60,461 bases of DNA from DAISJI01 sp964559835 (lineage in GTDB: Bacteria > Acidobacteriota > Terriglobia > Terriglobales > Acidobacteriaceae): contig CAZLJE010000029.1 in assembly GCA_964559835.1 (NCBI GenBank), positions 1-60,461 of the forward strand, in the 5' to 3' direction. Numbering within the stretch: the stretch's first letter is position 1; each line of letters starts with the position of its first letter. Shown here piece after piece: positions 23,413-30,064 of the stretch. The translations under genes were made by a program, and so were the position numbers. The notes below the pieces were generated by a model. The model saw nothing but the letters and a program-made list of their open reading frames with translations. It was not told the DNA's origin and did not search any database.

Positions 23413-23451
23413 TTCTCTGAAAATCGGCGCGGGCGAGAGGTAAGTCTCTGC

Positions 23452-24147
23452 TCAGCGTTTCTTTCGGCGCAACCGGGTGCCGAGACCAATCAAGCCAGTT
23501 ACTAAGAGCGAGACGGTCGCCGGCTCCGGCGTCTGCGAGACCTCATTCGTCAGCGAACTAAGGCTGGCGATGCCGGTCGATGCTCCCAACTCGATCTGCT
23601 TCTCAACCAGCACGAACGCGCTCGGAGTGAAGGTGACGCCACCGATCGGGTTCAGCGCATCGGCAGTGAAGGTGTAGAAATTGCCTGACGAGCAGCCAGT
23701 TGGTGTCCCGCTCACGCTGGTGGTGAACGACACCCCACCGGTTGCAGCAACACAGGCAAATTCGTTCACTGTCACAGGCCCCAGAGGATTGCCATTGGTG
23801 AGGTTCACACCAAGGTCCTCGATTACATTGGCCGTGGCCAGAACGCTGTAATCAATAGTGTAGGTCGTGGGCAGTAAGGCGTTGCCCACGAACGCCCCGG
23901 TTAGGGTGAGGAAGTCGTTGTTGCCAATCTGGTTGAAGCTGGTCACGACCCCGGTTGCGGCAAGCACGCCATTCACCGCATTGAACGCAAAATTGGCAAA
24001 AGTTTTGTCCGTGATTGTGCAACCGCTGGGTAGGCCGATTGCCCCTTCGAGTGTGGTTACAGTCGAGCAAAGTGGCACAACAGTGTTGGCCAGGGCCATT
24101 GTCGACAGGAGGACGACAGCAAATGCGGGAACTATCGATCGCCGCAT
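23452..24147 (-). CDS. PEP-CTERM sorted exported protein
   Basis: A 231-residue protein. A signal peptide (MRRSIVPAFAVVLLSTMALA) precedes a beta-rich region of about 175 residues with four Cys. It ends in the canonical PEP-CTERM tail: PEPATVSLLVTGLIGLGTRL followed by RRKKR. Such tails are recognised by exosortase and hold the protein at the membrane before release or surface attachment. No exosortase gene is in the window. The start at 24147 has AAAGGAGAAGAT just upstream; a 20-codon longer frame lacks a binding site. Codon usage is less GC-rich than its neighbours. Confidence 0.88.
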   Translation of the reverse strand: MRRSIVPAFAVVLLSTMALANTVVPLCSTVTTLEGAIGLPSGCTITDKTFANFAFNAVNGVLAATGVVTSFNQIGNNDFLTLTGAFVGNALLPTTYTIDYSVLATANVIEDLGVNLTNGNPLGPVTVNEFACVAATGGVSFTTSVSGTPTGCSSGNFYTFTADALNPIGGVTFTPSAFVLVEKQIELGASTGIASLSSLTNEVSQTPEPATVSLLVTGLIGLGTRLRRKKR

Positions 24148-24893
24148 ATCTTCTCCTTTTTTACCGCCGGTTCGGGCTGTTGAGAGGAACTCCGCGTGAA
24201 GCGACACGTAGCGGATCTACGTGGTTCACTGAGCCGAAGTACATTGTTCCCGCAGGGAGAACAATGCCTTGGGGAGAACGCTACATTGCTCCTTCCGGTT
24301 GCAATTTCGGCCCCAAAGGATGGCGCATGAGGCTGCCAAAGTCGTTTCCCCATAAGTCTCGGATTTTCTGGTAACTTGCTGGCGCCTGCCGCTCCTGCAT
24401 AAATATCGTTTCACGATATAAACGTGCGCCGCTCAGTGCAAAAGTTTTGTACACACGGCGGAAAGTAACTTCCACTTGGCGCTTGTTGACGCACCTGCGC
24501 GACACGCAGCCGTCAACATGGGCCTTAACACTGTCTAACGGGAAGGTTAATGTTGGCGAAGGTAGGGAGCGAAGTAGTGCACCTAGGCCGCATGTGTATG
24601 AGTGCCTCCTGGGTTAGGCTGCGTTCGGCTTCCGTCCCAGGCACACTCGACTCGGCCTTAGGGTGGTACGGCCTCTCCGCCAGAACGCAACGCTCCACGT
24701 TACGCTCGCGGTGCAAGATACAAGGTGGGCCACCCGCCAGTTAACTATATAATCAACAGCGACTTTTATGCGGACGACACAGTGATCCACAGCGAATGGG
24801 TCGCCACGCTCGGTGGACATGTGAGTGCCTGGATCCAGCCTTAACGCGGATCAGTATGTCGGGCGTCAAATCGTATCTAACGAAAGGATTAAC
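24148..24893. other. 746-nt intergenic region with inverted repeats
   Basis: No gene is recognised. It holds an 8-bp inverted repeat CATTGTTC / GAACAATG (24242-24266), a 7-bp one ATATCGT-TTC-ACGATAT (24403-24419), and a reversed REP core GGTGGGCCACCC (24724-24735). The sequence is less GC-rich than the flanks. It serves as the divergent promoter region of the PEP-CTERM and ABM genes. Confidence 0.5.
24403..24419. promoter_or_regulatory. 7-bp perfect inverted repeat, candidate operator
   Basis: ATATCGT-TTC-ACGATAT, extended by flanking A/T pairs. It is in the divergent promoter region; the regulator is unknown. Confidence 0.35.
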
Positions 24894-25349
24894 ATGAAAA
24901 CGATCCGAATCGTGGCCGTGGCAGTGCTGATGGCCGCGAGCGCGTGGGCGCTGCACGTGCTGCGAGCGGAGCAGGCGGTGGATACGCCGGCCAATGAGAA
25001 TCGAGAGGAGCAGCCCAATATGGCGAGCGAAAAAGTGATCATGCTGATCGAAGCAAAGATTCAGCCAGAGCGCCGCGCAGAGCTTGTCGAGGCCACAAGC
25101 CAATACCTGCCGTTGGTACGGGCGGAGCCGGGCGTGGAAGCGTTTTACGTCACGGCACGAAAAGACGATCCCAATACATTTGTTTTCTATGAGATTTACA
25201 GGTCGCAAGCAGCACAGGATTTCCATCTGCAGCAGGACTTCACTAAGAAATTCCTGGCGACGCTAAAGAGCGCGCAGGTCGGCGACCGAGTGCGGACAAA
25301 TCTGGTCGAGCTGGAAGGACAGACACATCCCATGCGCCAGCCAAGGTGA
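24894..25349 (+). CDS. Antibiotic-biosynthesis-monooxygenase (ABM) domain protein, membrane-anchored or exported
   Basis: A 151-residue protein. Residues 1-25 are a signal or anchor (MKTIRIVAVAVLMAASAWAL). Residues about 46-145 form an ABM-type ferredoxin-like dimer domain: VIMLIEAKIQPERRAELVEA, LPLVRAEPGVEAFYVTARKD, TFVFYEIYRSQAAQDFHLQQ and TKKFLATLKSAQVGDRVR. Domains of this type act as cofactor-free monooxygenases or heme-binding proteins. GAAAGGATTAAC precedes the ATG. A GlcG-like gene follows at 87 nt, and the pair may be co-transcribed. Confidence 0.85.
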   Translation: MKTIRIVAVAVLMAASAWALHVLRAEQAVDTPANENREEQPNMASEKVIMLIEAKIQPERRAELVEATSQYLPLVRAEPGVEAFYVTARKDDPNTFVFYEIYRSQAAQDFHLQQDFTKKFLATLKSAQVGDRVRTNLVELEGQTHPMRQPR

Positions 25350-25410
25350 TACTCGGCGCCTCGGCCGCTCAGATTTACCGCGCGCATCTCGGACAGTTCT
25401 GTGAACACAA

Positions 25411-25429
25411 CCTCCTAACCCTTCGGAGG
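25411..25429 (+). promoter_or_regulatory. Hairpin enclosing a Shine-Dalgarno
   Basis: CCTCC (25411-25415) can pair with GGAGG (25425-25429), which is the Shine-Dalgarno of the GlcG-like gene (ATG at 25437). It could restrict ribosome access. Confidence 0.4.
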
Positions 25430-25436
25430 GAAATTT

Positions 25437-25931
25437 ATGTCAAGCAACGAAGCACCGCTCACGTCGAATCCTCTCGATGCCATCCCGGACGAAATACCAT
25501 TCGATGTGCCCTATGGGCCCCCGATATCGCTCGACCGAGCCCAGGCGGTTATTCACGCCGCCGTGGCAGAGGCCAAGAAGCGGAATTGGAAGATGAACAT
25601 GGCAGTATCCGATTCCGGTGGTAACTTAGTTGCCTTCCAACGAATGGACGGCGCGATGCTCGCCGCCATTCAGATTGCGGAACACAAGGCACGAGCAGCC
25701 GCAATCTTCCGGCGCCCGACCAAGGTCTTCGAAGACGGCATCAACGTTATGCATCTCAACTATCTGCTCGCGTTCGATGGAGTCATTGCGTCTCGAGGCG
25801 GCATTCCACTCATCGACCAGGGCGTACTTATCGGCGCAATCGGTTGTTCGGGAGGTACGGATTCTCAGGACGAGGTCGTCAGCAAGGCAGGCGCGGCAGT
25901 TATTAATCAATTCCCGGTGAGCAACAAATAA
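25437..25931 (+). CDS. GlcG/HbpS-like (DUF336) protein
   Basis: A 164-residue protein of the GlcG/HbpS family. The domain starts at ISLDRAQAVIHAAVAEAKKR and continues MAVSDSGGNLVAFQRMDGAM, IAEHKARAAAIFRRPTKVF, FDGVIASRGGIPLIDQGVLI and GAIGCSGGTDSQDEVVSKAG. All of these are family hallmarks. HbpS of Streptomyces binds heme; GlcG is linked to glycolate operons. The first 25 residues are non-conserved and have no signal peptide. It is strongly expressed-looking (GGAGGG binding site), though that site sits in a hairpin. Confidence 0.9.
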   Translation: MSSNEAPLTSNPLDAIPDEIPFDVPYGPPISLDRAQAVIHAAVAEAKKRNWKMNMAVSDSGGNLVAFQRMDGAMLAAIQIAEHKARAAAIFRRPTKVFEDGINVMHLNYLLAFDGVIASRGGIPLIDQGVLIGAIGCSGGTDSQDEVVSKAGAAVINQFPVSNK

Positions 25932-26056
25932 TCCAAACTTCGGGGAAGCGTTGGAGGCTCTCTGGAGTGCGACGACTGTATCGCACTTTAACCTCAGTAA
26001 TTGCGGAGCCTGTGGTTGCAAGCTCCGCAAAACGTGCACTCGCGTCCGGCGCCGGC

Positions 26057-26902
26057 CTAGCGCGGGATTTGGCCGATGTAGTATCCGAGCCGATTTTCGG
26101 CATCCCCGGGCTTGTGGAAGCCGCGCGCCATGAGCGCTTTGATCCCATCCTGAGCAGCGGGTCGGCCGAGCGAGGCGATGCACGCATCCCACCCGGCGCC
26201 GAGTTCGACGTCCGGCGGCAGGCTGGTGTTAACGAGGCGCTTAGTGTTGCCGATCGCCCATTTGTCGAACTTGGCGATCCGGGTCGCGAGCGCCTCCACG
26301 AACGCGTCCAGGTCGGCGTCGGGGAGGGCGCGGTTGACGTAGCCGTAAGCCTCTGCCCGGTCTGCCCTGATGTCTTCCGAGCTCAACAGCACTTCGAGCG
26401 CGCGGTTGCGGCCGATGAGTTCGGGCAACCGGGCCATGGGACCGCCCCCGGCAACCATCCCGACACCCACTTCCCATTGCGAGATGATTGCCTTTTCGAG
26501 GCTGGCGAAACTCATGTCGCAGGCCAGGGTAAGCTCGCTGCCGTTGCCGGTCGCCCGGCCGCGGATAAGGGCGATGGAGGCGACTGGCAGGCGGGTCAGA
26601 CGCACGAGAAAGTCCGGCCAAGGGGGCAAACCTGTGGGGCCGGGCGGCAGTGCGGTCAGGTCCTCCAGCTTGGCCGTGAAATCGGAGTGATTCAGAAAGT
26701 AGTCGTCGACCGCACTGTCGAAGACCACGACCCTGACATGCTCGTCGCCCTCGAGAGCATCGATTACTTCCTGGAACTGCCGGACCATTTCCGGGCCCAT
26801 AACGTTGATCGGCGGGTTGTCGATCGTGACACGCCAGTAGGCGGGCGACCGTCGGGCCAGGCGAATCTGTGCGGGTTTGGTAGGTGCGTTCACGGTTGCC
26901 AT
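26057..26902 (-). CDS. Enoyl-CoA hydratase/isomerase family protein
   Basis: A 281-residue crotonase-fold protein. Expected elements are YWRVTIDNPPINVMGPEMVR at the start, VRVVVFDSAVDDYFLNHSDF for the first CoA-binding loop, and PVASIALIRGRATGNGSELT LACDM for the oxyanion-hole loop. The usual GGG is RATGNGSE here, so the second loop is unusual. QWEVGVGMVAGGGPMARLPE and AEAYGYVNRALPDADLD follow. AAGGAGAATCCC precedes the ATG at 26902. The substrate is unknown, and the altered loop argues against a standard beta-oxidation hydratase. Confidence 0.85.
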   Translation of the reverse strand: MATVNAPTKPAQIRLARRSPAYWRVTIDNPPINVMGPEMVRQFQEVIDALEGDEHVRVVVFDSAVDDYFLNHSDFTAKLEDLTALPPGPTGLPPWPDFLVRLTRLPVASIALIRGRATGNGSELTLACDMSFASLEKAIISQWEVGVGMVAGGGPMARLPELIGRNRALEVLLSSEDIRADRAEAYGYVNRALPDADLDAFVEALATRIAKFDKWAIGNTKRLVNTSLPPDVELGAGWDACIASLGRPAAQDGIKALMARGFHKPGDAENRLGYYIGQIPR

Positions 26903-27497
26903 GGGATTCTCCTTCTTGATTGGTAGTCTCGGAAACCGGTTGATTGAAGCTGACAATGGCGGTCAGCCGACTGTAGTTCGTTCGTCGCAGCAAATGCACA
27001 CGAGCGATCCCGGTGTGTCTTACGCATTAGATTTGGAAGCTTTGATTCCGCTCGAGTTTTGGCACTCAGTGTTCGAGATCTGCTTCGACCTGCGCGAAGG
27101 TTTTTGCCGATCGTATAGTGACGTGCTCGATCTGAAGGGCTCGCTGGGTTATAGAAGTCTCGGGCAAGGAATCTCACCTCCGGACAGGCAAATCGGCAAG
27201 AAGTAAACAGTATCTCGAAACTGTAAACCTCACATTGTCAAGACGACGCAGAACCGTGGCGGGGTGGCCCAGCTAAGCGATTTTGTCGGCGTTCATTCGT
27301 AATCCTGAGAGTGCCCCGCGTAAGGCCGGTGTTGGCTTCGGCGGGGAACCCGAAATCATTTTTTGGTTTTCGTCTTCAGATGTGCACCGCCAGCCCGCAT
27401 CACGTATTCCCATGTACACTGTTCCGAATCCGGGATTGCGCGTGGGGCTGCGATTCGGGTCTCGACTCTGGGATGAGTTTTCTACCGGAGGTAGCGA
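26903..27497. other. 595-nt intergenic region, divergent promoters
   Basis: No gene is recognised. It contains direct repeats of GTAAAC flanking an ACAGT/ACTGT pair (27206-27231) and a REP-like GGCGGGGTGGCCCAGC (27258-27273). GGAGGTAGCGA just before 27498 is the ribosome binding site of the lactate permease. Confidence 0.5.
27257..27285. repeat. REP-like palindrome, GGGTGGCCCA type
   Basis: GTGGCGGGGTGGCCCAGCTA, partial copy of the family seen at 10441 and 49710. Confidence 0.55.
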
Positions 27498-29390
27498 ATG
27501 AAAAGGTTGTTGAGCTCGCTGGGCCTTTTTCTTTCTGCATCTCCGCTCTTCGGTGCCGATAGCGCTGCCGCCCAGACCTACCATCAGAATTACAACCCGC
27601 TCGGCAATGTCGCATTATCGACGCTGGTAGCAGCGGTCCCGATCCTGACACTGCTGTACTTCATCGCGCTCCACCCGCACCGGGACAAGCGCGGGGAGCG
27701 CCACCTCGGCATCAGCGCTCCCTACGCTGCGTTCTTCGGCGTTGTCGCCGCTTTTCTCATTGCGTGCCTCGTCTTCCGCATGCCCTTCAAGTCGGCATTC
27801 TCAGCGTTCGCTTTTGGATCGCTCTCCGGCTTTCTGGGCATCATCTGGATCGTGCTGGCGGCGATGTTCCTCTACACCATGACGGTGATCACCGGAAAGT
27901 TCGAGATCGTCAAGGACTCGATCATCCACATCTCTCGAGACCGGCGGCTGCAGGTACTGTTGATCGCCTTTTCCTTCGGCGCGATCATCGAGGGGACATC
28001 GGGTTTCGGCACTCCGGTGGCAATCGCGGGCGCAGTCATGGTCGGGATCGGCTTCTCCCCGTTCGAGGCGGCTGTACTCAACCTGCTGGCCAATACTGCC
28101 CCGGTGGCGTGGGGAGCGATCGGTACCCCGATCGTGACCTTGGCCGCGGTAAGCGGTCTCGATCAGGTCACGCTCTCCGCAATGGCCGGCAGGCAGCTCC
28201 CGTTCGTGTCCGTCCTCATACCTTTCTGGCTGGTGACAACATTCGTGTTCATGCAAGGCGGCAAGTGGAAAGATGCGTGGGAGGTGTGGCCCGCGACCTT
28301 GTGTTCCGGATTGTCCTTTGCCGTGATGCAGTTCTTCGCCTCGCAAACTCAGACTTTCCACTTGGTGACCGACGTAGTCTCGGGCGTTTTTTCGGTGATC
28401 TGTACGGCGCTGTTCCTGCGCTTTGTCTGGCATCCGAAGACGCGTTTTCTGCTGAAGTCCGAGCGTCAGGCGGTGGCAGCTTCGTCCGATGGAGTCCCCA
28501 CAGGTGCGACACAACCAGCCGGGGAGTGGAATTATCGATATACCGCCGGTGAAACCGCATATGCCTGGCTGCCGTGGGCGATCCTGATCGTGTGCTGCGC
28601 AACCTGGGGCATGCCGTGGTCCAAGAATCACCTCAACGCCCTGTTTGCCGGCATTAAGCTCAAGACCACGCTGCTGGGCTCGACGTTGGCCGGCACGCTC
28701 TCGGTGCCCACGTGGCAGATGCCCGCGCTACACAACCTGGTGCAGCGGATGCCGCCGGTGGCGCCGCCGAACGCCAAGCCCGAAGCCGCCGTGTTTTCCA
28801 TTAACTGGCTGTCCACCGCCGGCACCGGCGTGTTCGTCGCCGCCCTGCTCACCGGCTTGTCCTTGGGGCTAAGCGCCGCGCAATGGAAGGAAGCGACTTC
28901 CCGCACGCTCCGGCGCATGATCATTCCCGTGCTGGTGATCGGACAGGTACTTGGCCTGGGTTTCCTGACCCGATACTCCGGCACCGATGCGGTCCTCGGA
29001 CTGGCCTTCACCAGCGCCGGCCCACTCTATCCTTTCTTCTCCGCCTACCTGGGGTGGCTGGGCGTCTTCCTGACCGGCTCCGACACCGCGTCCAATGCAC
29101 TTTTCGGAAGCCTGCAACGGATCACGGCGCAGCAGCTTCACCTCAACGAAACATTGATCGTGGCTAGCAACTCGACGGGCGGAGTCATGGGTAAGATGAT
29201 TGACGCCCAATCCATCATGGTCGCCTGCGCCGCCTGTTACGACGATCCGCACGAACGCTCGCATGCCTTGGGACCGATCTTTCGCAAGGTGTTCTGGCAC
29301 TCGATCGTGCTCGCAGGCATGATCGGTGTCATCGTTCTCCTCCAGGCTTACGTCTTTCCCGGAATGATCCCATCTCCTCCCCCGAAATAG
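27498..29390 (+). CDS. lldP: L-lactate permease family transporter
   Basis: A 630-residue inner-membrane protein with about 13 hydrophobic segments, of the LctP/LldP lactate permease family. Diagnostic motifs are GTSGFGTPVAIAGAVMVGIG, NLLANTAPVAWGAIGTPIVT, the late FLTGSDTASNALFGSLQRIT and SNSTGGVMGKMIDAQSIMVA. It transports lactate, probably with protons. The N-terminus carries an additional signal-like helix (KRLLSSLGLFLSASPLFG) not usual in E. coli LldP, and the loop between about 325 and 420 is long. GGAGGTAGCGA precedes the ATG. No lactate dehydrogenase gene is adjacent. Confidence 0.92.
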   Translation: MKRLLSSLGLFLSASPLFGADSAAAQTYHQNYNPLGNVALSTLVAAVPILTLLYFIALHPHRDKRGERHLGISAPYAAFFGVVAAFLIACLVFRMPFKSAFSAFAFGSLSGFLGIIWIVLAAMFLYTMTVITGKFEIVKDSIIHISRDRRLQVLLIAFSFGAIIEGTSGFGTPVAIAGAVMVGIGFSPFEAAVLNLLANTAPVAWGAIGTPIVTLAAVSGLDQVTLSAMAGRQLPFVSVLIPFWLVTTFVFMQGGKWKDAWEVWPATLCSGLSFAVMQFFASQTQTFHLVTDVVSGVFSVICTALFLRFVWHPKTRFLLKSERQAVAASSDGVPTGATQPAGEWNYRYTAGETAYAWLPWAILIVCCATWGMPWSKNHLNALFAGIKLKTTLLGSTLAGTLSVPTWQMPALHNLVQRMPPVAPPNAKPEAAVFSINWLSTAGTGVFVAALLTGLSLGLSAAQWKEATSRTLRRMIIPVLVIGQVLGLGFLTRYSGTDAVLGLAFTSAGPLYPFFSAYLGWLGVFLTGSDTASNALFGSLQRITAQQLHLNETLIVASNSTGGVMGKMIDAQSIMVACAACYDDPHERSHALGPIFRKVFWHSIVLAGMIGVIVLLQAYVFPGMIPSPPPK

Positions 29391-29450
29391 AGGGAGCGCG
29401 TTAAACGAAAATACAAATCTTTTCGCGGCTGCGCCGGCATCAAACAGGTC

Positions 29451-29456
29451 TATAAT
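29451..29456 (+). promoter_or_regulatory. -10 box TATAAT
   Basis: TATAAT at 29451-29456, 23 nt before the ATG of the following gene. No good -35 is seen. Confidence 0.35.
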
Positions 29457-29479
29457 CCGCGCCAGGGCGTGGGGACTTT

Positions 29480-29884
29480 ATGCATCTTGAACCCAGCGGC
29501 ATTCCGCATCCGAACCTGAGCGATAAGGTGAACAACAACATCGTCTGCTCGGAGATCGAGGGTGGGGTTTACTTGCATCGGGTCGCCAGCAACACGCGGC
29601 TGGAAGTCGAGACCCAGAACCGCCGCTACACCCTGTGGATACGGGAAAACGGCGAGGTGCTGATCTGGGGCCACCCGGTGTATTGCCCGGCGCCGACGGC
29701 GGTCCGCATCGCGGGCTCGAACTGGGGCGGGTCGATGCTGAAGGCCGGGTTCATCGGTCGCGGCATGCACATGGAGTTCCGGCATCCGCAGCACCAGACG
29801 GTGGTCACGTCGAGAGTGCGCGAGATCAAGGAAGTGCAGTCGCCAGTCGCTAGTCATCAATCGCCAGTAGCCAGCCGCCAGTAA
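29480..29884 (+). CDS. Conserved hypothetical protein whose C-terminus is a heptad-repeat array
   Basis: A 134-residue cytoplasmic-type protein. The core runs from VNNNIVCSEIEGGVYLHRVA to HMEFRHPQHQTVVTSRVREI and is beta-rich (LEVETQNRRYTLWIRENGEV, GSNWGGSMLKAGFIGRGMHM). No family is recognised, although the core looks conserved. The last 15 residues (QSPVASHQSPVASRQ) are encoded by seven consecutive 7-nt words (29838-29884). Since 7 nt times 3 gives 21 nt, a 7-residue peptide repeat results. GGGGACTTT precedes the ATG. Confidence 0.7.
   Translation: MHLEPSGIPHPNLSDKVNNNIVCSEIEGGVYLHRVASNTRLEVETQNRRYTLWIRENGEVLIWGHPVYCPAPTAVRIAGSNWGGSMLKAGFIGRGMHMEFRHPQHQTVVTSRVREIKEVQSPVASHQSPVASRQ
29838..29884. 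repeat. Heptad-period array at a gene's 3' end (CAGTCGC words)
   Basis: The array splits cleanly into CAGTCGC, CAGTCGC, TAGTCAT, CAATCGC, CAGTAGC, CAGCCGC, CAGTAAC. The stop codon TAA of the gene at 29480 lies inside the last word. Confidence 0.88.
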
Positions 29885-29901
29885 CTATTCATCACTGCGA
29901 G

Positions 29902-29993
29902 ATGCATAGATCCTTCGCTGCGCTCAGGATGACACCCATTTTCCCACTGCGCTCAGGATGACACCGATTTTCCGCCCAGGATGACACCCATTT
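29902..29993. repeat. Triplicated CAGGATGACACC repeat
   Basis: GCGCTCAGGATGACACCCAT, GCGCTCAGGATGACACCGAT and CCCAGGATGACACCCATTT follow one another between the hypothetical gene and the kinase gene. Confidence 0.75.
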
Positions 29994-30064
29994 AGGCTAA
30001 TCCCTGTAACCTTCGAATATCCGCCACTTCCTTTCAGTTGCGATAGACTCGTGTGTTCACCGCC

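Noticed and set aside
26877..27206. Possible 109-codon gene in the divergent gap before the lactate permease
   Set aside because: It overlaps the start of the enoyl-CoA hydratase gene, has no ribosome binding site and no family features.
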